Part shown: positions 14,281 through 29,200 of the stretch, piece after piece
How positions within the stretch are numbered: position 1 is the stretch's first letter
Layout: the number at the start of each line of letters is the position of its first letter
Assembly (NCBI RefSeq): GCF_037975245.1
Contig: NC_092564.1
Coordinates: 10,394,484 to 10,458,483, forward strand
Reading direction: 5' to 3'
DNA: 64,000 nucleotides
DNA from: Apostichopus japonicus
Taxonomy: Eukaryota > Echinodermata > Holothuroidea > Aspidochirotida > Stichopodidae
Position numbers and translations under genes: made by a program
Notes under the pieces: model-generated
What the model was told of the DNA's origin: nothing
Seen by the model: the letters and a program-made list of their open reading frames with translations, nothing else
Databases searched by the model: none

Positions 14281-17200
14281 AAAAGAGAGTCTCGATCATC
14301 AGCTCGTACGGTGCGCGGAGCCATCGCGCCACCGTATGGACTGAGATATTAGGTGGATTAACTAATCCTTACAGCTCCCCGTGTAGGCACTTGCTGTAAA
14401 AGATCGGCAACAGACGTCATCACCCGGGGTTCGAACCACGGATGCAAAAGAGAGTCTCGATCATCAGCTCGTACGGTGCGCGGAGCCATCGCGCCACTGT
14501 ATGGACTGAGATATTAGGTGGATTAACTAATCCTTACAGCTCCCCGTGTAGGCACTTGCTGTAAAAGATCGGCAAAAGACGTCATCACCCGGGGTTCGAA
14601 CCACGGATGCAAAAGAGAGTCTCGATCATCAGCTCGCACGGTGCGCGGAGCCATCGCGCCACTGTATGGACTGAGATATTAGGTGGAATAACTAATACTT
14701 ACAGCTCCCCGTGTAGGCACTTGCTGTAAAAGATCGGCAAAAGACGTCATCACCCGGGGTTCGAACCACGGATGCAAAAGAGAGTCTCGATCATCAGCTC
14801 GTACGGTGCGCGGAGCCATCGCGCAACTGTATGGACTGAGATATTAGGTGGATTAACTAATACTTACAGCTCCCCGTGTAGGCACTTGCTGTAAAAGATC
14901 GGCAAAAGACGTCATCACCCGGGGTTCGAACCACGGATGCAAAAGAGAGTCTCGATCATCAGCTGGTACGGTGCGCGGAGCCATCGCGCCACTGTATGGA
15001 CTGAGAGATTAGGTGGATTAACTAATACTTACAGCTCCCCGTGTAAGCACTTGCTGTAAAAGATCGGCAAAAGACGTCATCACCCGGGGTTCGAACCACG
15101 GATGCAAAAGAGAGTCTCGATCATTAGCTGGTACGGTGCGCGGAGCCATCGCGCCACTGTATGGACTGAGATATTAGGTGGATTAACTAATACTTACAGC
15201 TCCCCGTGTAGGCACTTGCTGTAAAAGATCGGCAAAAGACGTCATCACCCGGGGTTCGAACCACGGATGCAAAAGAGAGTCTCGATCATCAGCTGGTACG
15301 GTGCGCGGAGCCATCGCGCCACTGTATGGACTGAGATATTAGGTGGATTAACTAATACTTACAGCTCCCCTTGTAAGCACTTGCTGTAAAAGATCGGCAA
15401 AAGACGTCATCACCCGGGGTTCGAACCACGGATGCAAAAGAGAGTCTCGATCATCAGCTCGCACGGTGCGCGGAGCCATCGCGCCACTGTATGGACTGAG
15501 AGATTAGGTGGATTAACTAATACTTACAGCTCCCCGTGTAGGCACTTGCTGTAAAAGATCGGCAAAAGACGTCATCACCCGGGGTTCGAACCACGGATGC
15601 AAAAGAGAGTCTCGATCATCAGCTCGCACAGTGCGCGAAGCCATCGCGCCACTGTATGGACTGAGAGATTAGGTGGATTAACTAATACTTACAGCTCCCC
15701 GTGTAGGCACTTGCTGTAAAAGATCGGCAAAAGACGTCATCACCCGGGGTTCGAACCACGGATGCAAAAGAGAGTCTCGATCATCAGCTCGCACAGTGCG
15801 CGAAGCCATCGCGCCACTGTATGGACTGAGAGATTAGGTGGATTAACTAATACTTACAGCTCCCCGTGTAGGCACTTGCTGTAAAAGATCGGCAAAAGAC
15901 GTCATCACCCGGGGTTCGAACCACGGATGCAAAAGAGAGTCTCGATCATCAGCTCGCACAGTGCGCGGAGCCATCGCGCCACTGTATGGACTGAGAGATT
16001 AGGTGGATTAACTAATACTTACAGCTCCCCGTGTAGGCACTTGCTGTAAAAGATCGGCAAAAGACGTCATCACCCGGGGTTCGAACCACGGATGCAAAAG
16101 AGAGTCTCGATCATCAGCTCGCACAGTGCGCGGAGCCATCGCGCCACTGTATGGACTGAGAGATTAGGTGGATTAACTAATACTTACAGCTCCCCGTGTA
16201 GGCACTTGCTGTAAAAGATCGGCAAAAGACGTCATCACCCGGGGTTCGAACCACGGATGCAAAAGAGAGTCTCGATCATCAGCTGGAACGGTGCGCGGAG
16301 CCATCGCGCCACTGTATGGACTGAGAGATTAGGTGGATTAACTAATACTTACAGCTCCCCGTGTAAGCACTTGCTGTAAAAGATCGGCAAAAGACGTCAT
16401 CACCCGGGGTTCGAACCACGGATGCAAAAGAGAGTCTCGATCATCAGCTCGCACAGTGCGCGGAGCCATCGCGCCACTGTATGGACTGAGATATTAGGTG
16501 GATTAACTAATACTTACAGCTCCCCGTGTAGGCACTTGCTGTAAAAGATCGGCAAAAGACGTCATCACCCGGGGTTCGAACCACGGATGCAAAAGAGAGT
16601 CTCGATCATCAGATCGCACAGTGCGCGGAGCCATCGCGAAACTGTATGGACTGAGAGATTAGGTGGATTAACTAATACTTACAGCTCCCCGTGTAGGCAC
16701 TTGCTGTAAAAGATCGGCAAAAGACGTCATCACCCGGGCTTCGAACCACGGATGCAAAAGAGAGTCTCGATCATCAGCTCGCACGGTGCGCGGAGCCATC
16801 GCGCCACTGTATTGACTGAGATATTAGGTGGATTAACTAATACTTACAGCTCCCCGTGTAGGCACTTGCTGTAAAAGATCGGCAAAAGACGTCATCACCC
16901 GGGGTTCGAACCACGGATGCAAAAGAGAGTCTCGATCATCAGCTCGTACGGTGCGCGGAGCCATCGCGCCACTGTATGGACCGAGATATTAGGTGGATTA
17001 ACTAATACTTACAGCTCCCCGTGTAGGCACTTGCTGTAAAAGATCGGCAAAAGACGTCATCACCCGGGGTTCGAACCACGGATGCAAAAGAGAGTCTCGA
17101 TCATCAGCTCGTACGGTGCGCGGAGCCATCGCGCCACTGTATGGACCGAGATATTAGGTGGATTAACTAATACTTACAGCTCCCCGTGTAGGCACTTGCT

Positions 17201-20200
17201 GTAAAAGATCGGCAAAAGACGTCATCACCCGGGGTTCGAACCACGGATGCAAAAGAGAGTCTCGATCATCAGCTCGTACGGTGCGCGGAGCCATCGCGCC
17301 ACTGTATGGACCGAGATATTAGGTGGATTAACTAATCCTTACAGCTCCCCGTGTAGGCACTTGCTGTAAAAGTTCGGCAAAAGACGTCATCACCCGGGGT
17401 TCGAACCACGGATGCAAAAGAGAGTCTCGATCATCAGCTCGTACGGTGCGCGGAGCCATCGCGCCACTGTATGGACTGAGATATTAGGTGGAATAACTAA
17501 TACTTACAGCTCCCCGTGTAGGCACTTGCTGTAAAAGATCGGCAAAAGACGTCATCACCCGGGGTTCGAACCACGGATGCAAAAGAGAGTCTCGATCATC
17601 AGCTCGTACGGTGCGCGGAGCCATCGCGCAACTGTATGGACTGAGATATTAGGTGGATTAACTAATACTTACAGCTCCCCGTGTAAGCACTTGCTGTAAA
17701 AGATCGGCAAAAGACGTCATCACCCGGGGTTCGAACCACGGATGCAAAAGAGAGTCTCGATCATCAGCTGGTACGGTGCGCGGAGCCATCGCGCCACTGT
17801 ATGGACTGAGATATTAGGTGGATTAACTAATACTTACAGCTCCCCGTGTAGGCACTTGCTGTAAAAGATCGGCAAAAGACGTCATCACCCGGGGTTCGAA
17901 CCACGGATGCAAAAGAGAGTCTCGATCATCAGCTGGTACGGTGCGCGGAGCCATCGCGCCACTGTATGGACTGAGATATTAGGTGGATTAACTAATACTT
18001 ACAGCTCCCCTTGTAAGCACTTGCTGTAAAAGATCGGCAAAAGACGTCATCACCCGGGGTTCGAACCACGGATGCAAAAGAGAGTCTCGATCATCAGCTC
18101 GCACGGTGCGCGGAGCCATCGCGCCACTGTATGGACTGAGAGATTAGGTGGATTAACTAATACTTACAGCTCCCCGTGTAGGCACTTGCTGTAAAAGATC
18201 GGCAAAAGACGTCATCACCCGGGGTTCGAACCACGGATGCAAAAGAGAGTCTCGATCATCAGCTCGCACAGTGCGCGGAGCCATCGCGCCACTGTATGGA
18301 CCGAGATATTAGGTGGATTAACTAATACTTACAGCTCCCCGTGTAGGCACTTGCTGTAAAAGATCGGCAAAAGACGTCATCACCCGGGGTTCGAACCACG
18401 GATGCAAAAGAGAGTCTCGATCATCAGCTCGTACGGTGCGCGGAGCCATCGCGCCACTGTATGGACTGAGATATTAGGTGGATTAACTAATACTTACAGC
18501 TCCCCGTGTAGGCACTTGCTGTAAAAGATCGGCAAAAGACGTCATCACCCGGGGTTCGAACCACGGATGCAAAAGAGAGTCTCGATCATCAGCTCGTACG
18601 GTGCGCGGAGCCATCGCGCCACTGTATGGACCGAGATATTAGGTGGATTAACTAATACTTACAGCTCCCCGTGTAGGCACTTGCTGTAAAAGATCGGCAA
18701 AAGACGTCATCACCCGGGGTTCGAACCACGGATGCAAAAGAGAGTCTCGATCATCAGCTGGTACGGTGCGCGGAGCCATCGCGCCACTGTATGGACTGAG
18801 AGATTAGGTGGATTAACTAATACTTACAGCTCCCCGTGTAAGCACTTGCTGTAAAAGATCGGCAAAAGACGTCATCACCCGGGGTTCGAACCACGGATGC
18901 AAAAGAGAGTCTCGATCATCAGCTGGTACGGTGCGCGGAGCCATCGCGCCACTGTATGGACTGAGATATTAGGTGGATTAACTAATACTTACAGCTCCCC
19001 GTGTAAGCACTTGCTGTAAAAGATCGGCAAAAGACGTCATCACCCGGGGTTCGAACCACGGATGCAAAAGAGAGTCTCGATCATCAGCTGGTACGGTGCG
19101 CGGAGCCATCGCGCCACTGTATGGACTGAGATATTAGGTGGATTAACTAATACTTACAGCTCCCCGTGTAGGCACTTGCTGTAAAAGATCGGCAAAAGAC
19201 GTCATCACCCGGGGTTCGAACCACGGATGCAAAAGAGAGTCTCGATCATCAGCTGGTACGGTGCGCGGAGCCATCGCGCCACTGTATGGACTGAGATATT
19301 AGGTGGATTAACTAATACTTACAGCTCCCCTTGTAAGCACTTGCTGTAAAAGATCGGCAAAAGACGTCATCACCCGGGGTTCGAACCACGGATGCAAAAG
19401 AGAGTCTCGATCATCAGCTCGCACGGTGCGCGGAGCCATCGCGCCACTGTATGGACTGAGAGATTAGGTGGATTAACTAATACTTACAGCTCCCCGTGTA
19501 GGCACTTGCTGTAAAAGATCGGCAAAAGACGTCATCACCCGGGGTTCGAACCACGGATGCAAAAGAGAGTCTCGATCATCAGCTCGCACAGTGCGCGGAG
19601 CCATCGCGCCACTGTATGGACTGAGATATTAGGTGGATTAACTAATACTTACAGCTCCCCGTGTAGGCACTTGCTGTAAAAGATCGGCAAAAGACGTCAT
19701 CACCCGGGGTTCGAACCACGGATGCAAAAGAGAGTCTCGATCATCAGCTCGTACGGTGCGCGGAGCCATCGCGCCACTGTATGGACCGAGATATTAGGTG
19801 GATTAACTAATACTTACAGCTCCCCGTGTAGGCACTTGCTGTAAAAGATCGGCAAAAGACGTCATCACCCGGGGTTCGAACCACGGATGCAAAAGAGAGT
19901 CTCGATCATCAGCTCGTACGGTGCGCGGAGCCATCGCGCCACTGTATGGACTGAGATATTAGGTGGATTAACTAATACTTACAGCTCCCCGTGTAGGCAC
20001 TTGCTGTAAAAGATCGGCAAAAGACGTCATCACCCGGGGTTCGAACCACGGATGCAAAAGAGAGTCTCGATCATCAGCTCGTACGGTGCGCGGAGCCATC
20101 GCGCCACTGTATGGACCGAGATATTAGGTGGATTAACTAATACTTACAGCTCCCCGTGTAGGCACTTGCTGTAAAAGATCGGCAAAAGACGTCATCACCC

Positions 20201-23200
20201 GGGGTTCGAACCACGGATGCAAAAGAGAGTCTCGATCATCAGCTCGTACGGTGCGCGGAGCCATCGCGCCACTGTATGGACCGAGATATTAGGTGGATTA
20301 ACTAATACTTACAGCTCCCCGTGTAGGCACTTGCTGTAAAAGTTCGGCAAAAGACGTCATCACCCGGGGTTCGAACCACGGATGCAAAAGAGAGTCTCGA
20401 TCATCAGCTCGCACGGTGCGCGGAGCCATCGCGCCACTGTATGGACTGAGAGATTAGGTGGATTAACTAATACTTACAGCTCCCCGTGTAGGCACTTGCT
20501 GTAAAAGATCGGCAAAAGACGTCATCACCCGGGGTTCGAACCACGGATGCAAAAGAGAGTCTCGATCATCAGCTCGTACGGTGCGCGGAGCCATCGCGCC
20601 ACTGTATGGACTGAGATATTAGGTGGATTAACTAATACTTACAGCTCCCCGTGTAGGCACTTGCTGTAAAAGATCGGCAAAAGACGTCATCACCCGGGGT
20701 TCGAACCACGGATGCAAAAGAGAGTCTCGATCATCAGCTCGTACGGTGCGCGGAGCCATCGCGCCACTGTATGGACTGAGATATTAGGTGGAATAACTAA
20801 TACTTACAGCTCCCCGTGTAGGCACTTGCTGTAAAAGATCGGCAAAAGACGTCATCACCCGGGGTTCGAACCACGGATGCAAAAGAGAGTCTCGATCATC
20901 AGCTCGTACGGTGCGCGGAGCCATCGCGCAACTGTATGGACTGAGATATTAGGTGGATTAACTAATACTTACAGCTCCCCGTGTAGGCACTTGCTGTAAA
21001 AGATCGGCAAAAGACGTCATCACCCGGGGTTCGAACCACGGATGCAAAAGAGAGTCTCGATCATCAGCTGGTACGGTGCGCGGAGCCATCGCGCCACTGT
21101 ATGGACTGAGAGATTAGGTGGATTAACTAATACTTACAGCTCCCCGTGTAAGCACTTGCTGTAAAAGATCGGCAAAAGACGTCATCACCCGGGGTTCGAA
21201 CCACGGATGCAAAAGAGAGTCTCGATCATCAGCTGGTACGGTGCGCGGAGCCATCGCGCCACTGTATAAACTGAGATATTAGGTGGATTAACTAATACTT
21301 ACAGCTCCCCGTGTAAGCACTTGCTGTAAAAGATCGGCAAAAGACGTCATCACCCGGGGTTCGAACCACGGATGCAAAAGAGAGTCTCGATCATCAGCTG
21401 GTACGGTGCGCGGAGCCATCGCGCCACTGTATGGACTGAGATATTAGGTGGATTAACTAATACTTACAGCTCCCCGTGTAGGCACTTGCTGTAAAAGATC
21501 GGCAAAAGACGTCATCACCCGGGGTTCGAACCACGGATGCAAAAGAGAGTCTCGATCATCAGCTGGTACGGTGCGCGGAGCCATCGCGCCACTGTATGGA
21601 CTGAGATATTAGGTGGATTAACTAATACTTACAGCTCCCCTTGTAAGCACTTGCTGTAAAAGATCGGCAAAAGACGTCATCACCCGGGGTTCGAACCACG
21701 GATGCAAAAGAGAGTCTCGATCATCAGCTCGCACGGTGCGCGGAGCCATCGCGCCACTGTATGGACTGAGAGATTAGGTGGATTAACTAATACTTACAGC
21801 TCCCCGTGTAGGCACTTGCTGTAAAAGATCGGCAAAAGACGTCATCACCCGGGGTTCGAACCACGGATGCAAAAGAGAGTCTCGATCATCAGCTCGCACA
21901 GTGCGCGGAGCCATCGCGCCACTGTATGGACTGAGAGATTAGGTGGATTAACTAATACTTACAGCTCCCCGTGTAGGCACTTGCTGTAAAAGATCGGCAA
22001 AAGACGTCATCACCCGGGGTTCGAACCACGGATGCAAAAGAGAGTCTCGATCATCAGCTGGAACGGTGCGCGGAGCCATCGCGCCACTGTATGGACTGAG
22101 AGATTAGGTGGATTAACTAATACTTACAGCTCCCCGTGTAGGCACTTGCTGTAAAAGATCGGCAAAAGACGTCATCACCCGGGGTTCGAACCACGGATGC
22201 AAAAGAGAGTCTCGATCATCAGCTCGCACAGTGCGCGGAGCCATCGCGCCACTGTATGGACTTAGATATTAGGTGGATTAACTAATACTTACAGCTCCCC
22301 GTGTAGGCACTTGCTGTAAAAGATCGGCAAAAGACGTCATCACCCGGGGTTCGAACCACGGATGCAAAAGAGAGTCTCGATCATCAGCTCGCACAGTGCG
22401 CGGAGCCATCGCGCCACTGTATGGACTGAGATATTAGGTGGATTAACTAATACTTACAGCTCCCCGTGTAGGCACTTGCTGTAAAAGATCGGCAAAAGAC
22501 GTCATCACCCGGGCTTCGAACCACGGATGCAAAAGAGAGTCTCGATCATCAGCTCGCACGGTGCGCGGAGCCATCGCGCCACTGTATTGACTGAGATATT
22601 AGGTGGATTAACTAATACTTACAGCTCCCCGTGTAGGCACTTGCTGTAAAAGATCGGCAAAAGACGTCATCACCCGGGGTTCGAACCACGGATGCAAAAG
22701 AGAGTCTCGATCATCAGCTCGTACGGTGCGCGGAGCCATCGCGCCACTGTATGGACCGAGATATTAGGTGGATTAACTAATACTTACAGCTCCCCGTGTA
22801 GGCACTTGCTGTAAAAGATCGGCAAAAGACGTCATCACCCGGGGTTCGAACCACGGATGCAAAAGAGAGTCTCGATCATCAGCTCGTACGGTGCGCGGAG
22901 CCATCGCGCCACTGTATGGACCGAGATATTAGGTGGATTAACTAATACTTACAGCTCCCCGTGTAGGCACTTGCTGTAAAAGATCGGCAAAAGACGTCAT
23001 CACCCGGGGTTCGAACCACGGATGCAAAAGAGAGTCTCGATCATCAGCTCGTACGGTGCGCGGAGCCATCGCGCCACTGTATGGACCGAGATATTAGGTG
23101 GATTAACTAATCCTTACAGCTCCCCGTGTAGGCACTTGCTGTAAAAGATCGGCAAAAGACGTCATCACCCGGGGTTCGAACCACGGATGCAAAAGAGAGT

Positions 23201-26200
23201 CTCGATCATCAGCTCGTACGGTGCGCGGAGCCATCGCGCCACTGTATGGACCGAGATATTAGGTGGATTAACTAATCCTTACAGCTCCCCGTGTAGGCAC
23301 TTGCTGTAAAAGTTCGGCAAAAGACGTCATCACCCGGGGTTCGAACCACGGATGCAAAAGAGAGTCTCGATCATCAGCTCGCACGGTGCGCGGAGCCATC
23401 GCGCCACTGTATGGACCGAGAGATTAGGTGGATTAACTAATACTTACAGCTCCCCGTGTAGGCACTTGCTGTAAAAGTTCGGCAAAAGACGTCATCACCC
23501 GGGGTTCGAACCACGGATGCAAAAGAGAGTCTCGATCATCAGCTCGCACGGTGCGCGGAGCCATCGCGCCACTGTATGGACTGAGAGATTAGGTGGATTA
23601 ACTAATTCTTACAGCTCCCCGTGTAGGCACTTGCTGTAAAAGATCGGCAAAAGACGTCATCACCCGGGGTTCGAACCACGGATGCAAAAGAGAGTCTCGA
23701 TCATCAGCTCGCACGGTGCGCCAAGCCATCGCGCCACTGTATTGACTGAGATATTAGGTGGATTAACTAATCCTTACAGCTCCCCGTGTAGGCACTTGCT
23801 GTAAAAGTTCGGCAAAAGACGTCATCACCCGGGGTTCGAACCACGGATGCAAAAGAGAGTCTCGATCATCAGCTCGCACGGTGCGCCAAGCCATCGCGCC
23901 ACTGTATTGACTGAGATATTAGGTGGATTAACTAATCCTTACAGCTCCCCGTGTAGGCACTTGCTGTAAAAGTTCGGCAAAAGACGTCATCACCCGGGGT
24001 TCGAACCACGGATGCAAAAGAGAGTCTCGATCATCAGCTCGCACGGTGCGCGGAGCCATCGCGCCACTGTATGGACTGAGAGATTAGGTGGATTAACTAA
24101 TACTTACAGCTCCCCGTGTAGGCACTTGCTGTAAAAGATCGGCAAAAGACGTCATCACCCGGGGTTCGAACCACGGATGCAAAAGAGAGTCTAGATCATC
24201 AGCTCGCACGGTGCGCCAAGCCATCGCGCCACTGTATTGACTGAGATATTAGGTGGATTAACTAATCCTTACAGCTCCCCGTGTAGGCACTTGCTGTAAA
24301 AGATCGGCAAAAGACGTCATCACCCGGGGTTCGAACCACGGATGCAAAAGAGAGTCTCGATCATCAGCTCGTACGGTGCGCGGAGCCATCGCGCCACCGT
24401 ATGGACTGAGATATTAGGTGGATTAACTAATCCTTACAGCTCCCCGTGTAGGCACTTGCTGTAAAAGATCGGCAAAAGACGTCATCACCCGGGGTTCGAA
24501 CCACGGATGCAAAAGAGAGTCTCGATCATCAGCTCGTACGGTGCGCGGAGCCATCGCGCCACCGTATGGACTGAGATATTAGGTGGATTAACTAATCCTT
24601 ACAGCTCCCCGTGTAGGCACTTGCTGTAAAAGATCGGCAAAAGACGTCATCACCCGGGGTTCGAACCACGGATGCAAAAGAGAGTCTCGATCATCAGCTC
24701 GTACGGTGCGCGGAGCCATCGCGCCACCGTATGGACTGAGATATTAGGTGGATTAACTAATCCTTACAGCTCCCCGTGTAGGCACTTGCTGTAAAAGATC
24801 GGCAAAAGACGTCATCACCCGGGGTTCGAACCACGGATGCAAAAGAGAGTCTCGATCATCAGCTCGTACGGTGCGCGGAGCCATCGCGCCACCGTATGGA
24901 CTGAGATATTAGGTGGATTAACTAATCCTTACAGCTCCCCGTGTAGGCACTTGCTGTAAAAGATCGGCAAAAGACGTCATCACCCGGGGTTCGAACCACG
25001 GATGCAAAAGAGAGTCTCGATCATCAGCTCGTACGGTGCGCGGAGCCATCGCGCCACCGTATGGACTGAGATATTAGGTGGATTAACTAATCCTTACAGC
25101 TCCCCGTGTAGGCACTTGCTGTAAAAGATCGGCAAAAGACGTCATCACCCGGGGTTCGAACCACGGATGCAAAAGAGAGTCTCGATCATCAGCTCGTACG
25201 GTGCACGGAGCCATCGCGCCACTGTATGGACTGAGATATTAGGTGGATTAACTAATACTTACAGCTCCCCGTGTAAGCACTTGCTGTAAAAGATCGGCAA
25301 AAGACGTCATCACCCGAGGTTCGAACCACGGATGCAAAAGAGAGTCTCGATCATCAGCTCGTACAGTGCGCGGAGCCATCGCGCCACTGTATGGACTGAG
25401 ATATTAGGTGGATTAACTAATACTTACAGCTCCCCGTGTAAGCACTTGCTGTAAAAGATCGGCAAAAGACGTCATCACCCGGGGTTCGAACCACGGATGC
25501 AAAAGAGAGTCTCGATCATCAGCTGGTACGGTGCGCCAAGCCATCGCGCCACTGTATGGACTGAGATATTAGGTGGATTAACTAATACTTACAGCTCCCG
25601 GTGTAGGCACTTGCTGTAAAAGATCGGCAAAAGACGTCATCACCCGGGGTTCGAACCACGGATGCAAAAGAGAGTCTCGATCATCAGCTCGTACGGTGAG
25701 CGGAGCCATCGCGCCAATGTATGGACTGAGATATTAGGTGGATTAACTAATACTTACAGCTCCCCGTGTAAGCACTTGCTGTAAAAGATCGGCAAAAGAC
25801 GTCATCACCCGGGGTTCGAACCACGGATGCAAAAGAGAGTCTCGATCATCAGCTGGTACGGTGCGCGGAGCCATCGCGCCACTGTATGGACTGAAATATT
25901 AGGTGGATTAACTAATACTTACAGCTCCCGGTGTAGGCACTTGCTGTAAAAGATCGGCAAAAGACGTCATCACCCGGGGTTCGAACCACGGATGCAAAAG
26001 AGAGGCTCGATCATCAGCTCGTACAGTGCGCGGAGCCATCGCGCCAATGTATGGACTGAGATATTAGGTGGATTAACTAATACTTACAGCTCCCCGTGTA
26101 GGCACTTGCTGTAAAAGATCGGCAAAAGACGTCATCACCCGGGGTTCGAACCACGGATGCAAAAGAGAGTCTCGATCATCAGCTCGTACGGTGCGCGGAG

Positions 26201-29200
26201 CCATCGCGCCACTGTATGGACTGAGATATTAGGTGGATTAACTAATACTTACAGCTCCCGGTGTAGGTACTTGCTGTAAAAGATCGGCAAAAGACGTCAT
26301 CACCCGGGGTTCGAACCACGGATGCAAAAGAGAGGCTCGATCATCAGCTCGTACAGTGCGCGGAGCCATCGCGCCACTGTATGGACTGAGATATTAGGTG
26401 GATTAACTAATCCTTACAGGTTACCGTGTAGGCACTTGCTGTAAAAGATCGGCAAAAGACGTCATCACCCGGGGTTCGAACCACGGATGCAAAAGAGAGT
26501 CTCGATCATCAGCTCGTACGGTGCGCGGAGCCATCGCGCCACTGTATGGACTGAGATATTAGGTGGATTAACTAATCCTTACAGCTCCCCGTGTAGGCAC
26601 TTGCTGTAAAAGATCGGCAAAAGACGCCATCACCCGGGTTTCGAACCACGGATGCAAAAGAGAGTCTCGATCATCAGCTCGTACGGTGCGCGGAGCCATC
26701 GCGCCACTGTATGGACTGAGATATTAGGTGGATTAACTAATACTTACAGCTCCCCGTGTAGGCACTTGCTGTAAAAGATCGGCAAAAGACGTCATCACCC
26801 GGGGTTCGAACCACGGATGCAAAAGAGAGTCTCGATCATCAGCTCGTACGGTGCGCGGAGCCATCGCGCCACTGTATGGACTGAGAGACTAGGTGGATTA
26901 ACTAATACTTACAGCTCCCCGTGTAGGCACTTGCTGTAAAAGATCGGCAAAAGACGTCATCACCCGGGGTTCGAACCACGGATGCAAAAGAGAGTCTCGA
27001 TCATCAGCTCGTACGGTGCGCGGAGCCATCGCGCCACTGTATGGACTGAGAGATTAGGTGGATTAACTAATACTTACAGCTCCCCGTGTAGGCACTTGCT
27101 GTAAAAGATCGGCAAAAGACGTCATCACCCGGGGTTCGAACCACGGATGCAAAAGAGAGTCTCGATCAGCAGCTCGTACAGTGCGCGGAGCCATCGCGCC
27201 ACTGTATTGACTGAGAGATTAGGTGGATTAACTAATACTTACAGCTCCCCGTGTAGGCACTTGCTGTAAAAGATCGGCAAAAGACGTCATCACCCGGGGT
27301 TCGAACCACGGATGCAAAAGAGAGTCTCTATCATCAGCTGCTACGGTGCGCCAAGCCATCGCGCCACTGTATGGACTGAGATATTAGGTGGATTAACTAA
27401 TACTTACAGCTCCCCGTGTAGGCACTTGCTGTAAAAGATCGGCAAAAGACGTCATCACCCGGGGTTCGAACCACGGATGCAAAAGAGAGTCTCGATCATC
27501 AGCTCGTACGGTGCGCGGAGCCATCGCGCCACCGTATGGACTGAGATATTAGGTGGATTAACTAATACTTACAGCTCCCCGTGTAGGCACTTGCTGTAAA
27601 AGATCGGCAAAAGACGTCATCACCCGGGGTTCGAACCACGGATGCAAAAGAGAGTCTCGATCATCAGCTCGTACGGTGCGCGGAGCCATCGCGCCACCGT
27701 ATGGACTGAGATATTAGGTGGGTTAACTAATCCTTACAGCTCCCCGTGTAGGCACTTGCTGTAAAAGATCGGCAAAAGACGTCATCACCCGGGGTTCGAA
27801 CCACGGATGCAAAAGAGAGTCTCGATCATCAGCTCGTACGGTGCGCGGAGCCATCGCGCCACTGTATGGACTGAGATATTAGGTGGATTAACTAATACTT
27901 ACAGCTCCCCGTGTAAGCACTTGCTGTAAAAGATCGGCAAAAGACGTCATCACCCGGGGTTCGAACCACGGATGCAAAAGAGAGTCTCCATCATCAGCTC
28001 GTACAGTGCGCGGAGCCATCGCGCCACTGTATGGACTGAGATATTAGGTGGATTAACTAATACTTACAGCTCCCCGTGTAAGCACTTGCTGTAAAAGATC
28101 GGCAAAAGACGTCATCACCCGGGGTTCGAACCACGGATGCAAAAGAGAGTCTCGATCATCAGCTGGTACGGTGCGCCAAGCCATCGCGCCACTGTATGGA
28201 CTGAGATATTAGGTGGATTAACTAATCCTTACAGCTCCCCGTGTAGGCACTTGCTGTAAAAGATCGGCAAAAGACGTCATCACCCGGGGTTCGAACCACG
28301 GATGCAAAAGAGAGTCTCGATCATCAGCTCGTACGGTGCGCGGAGCCATCGCGCCAATGTATGGACTGAGATATTAGGTGGATTAACTAATACTTACAGC
28401 TCCCCGTGTAAGCACTTGCTGTAAAAGATCGGCAAAAGACGTCATCACCCGGGGTTCGAACCACGGATGCAAAAGAGAGTCTCGATCAGCAGCTGGTACG
28501 GTGCGCGGAGCCATCGCGCCACTGTATGGACTGAGATATTAGGTGGATTAACTAATACTTACAGCTCCCCGTGTAAGCACTTGCTGTAAAAGATCGGCAA
28601 AAGACGTCATCACCCGGGGTTCGAACCACGGATGCAAAAGAGAGTCTCGATCATCAGCTGGTACGGTGCGCCAAGCCATCGCGCCACTGTATGGACTGAG
28701 ATATTAGGTGGATTAACTAATACTTACAGCTCCCCGTGTAGGCACTTGCTGTAAAAGATCGGCAAAAGACGTCATCACCCGGGGTTCGAACCACGGATGC
28801 AAAAGAGAGTCTCGATCATCAGCTCGTACGGTGCGCGGAGCCATCGCGCCACTGTATGGACTGAGAGATTAGGTGGATTAACTAATACTTACAGCTCCCC
28901 GTGTAGGCACTTGCTGTAAAAGATCGGCAAAAGACGTCATCACCCGGGGTTCGAACCACGGATGCAAAAGAGAGTCTCGATCATCAGCTCGTACGGTGCG
29001 CCGAGCCATCGCGCCACTGTATGGACTGAGATATTAGGTGGATTAACTAATCCTTACAGCTCCCCGTGTAGGCACTTGCTGTAAAAGATCGGCAAAAGAC
29101 GTCATCACCCGGGGTTCGAACCACGGATGCAAAAGAGAGGCTCGATCATCAGCTCGTACGGTGCGCGGAGCCATCGCGCCACTGTATGGACTGAGATATT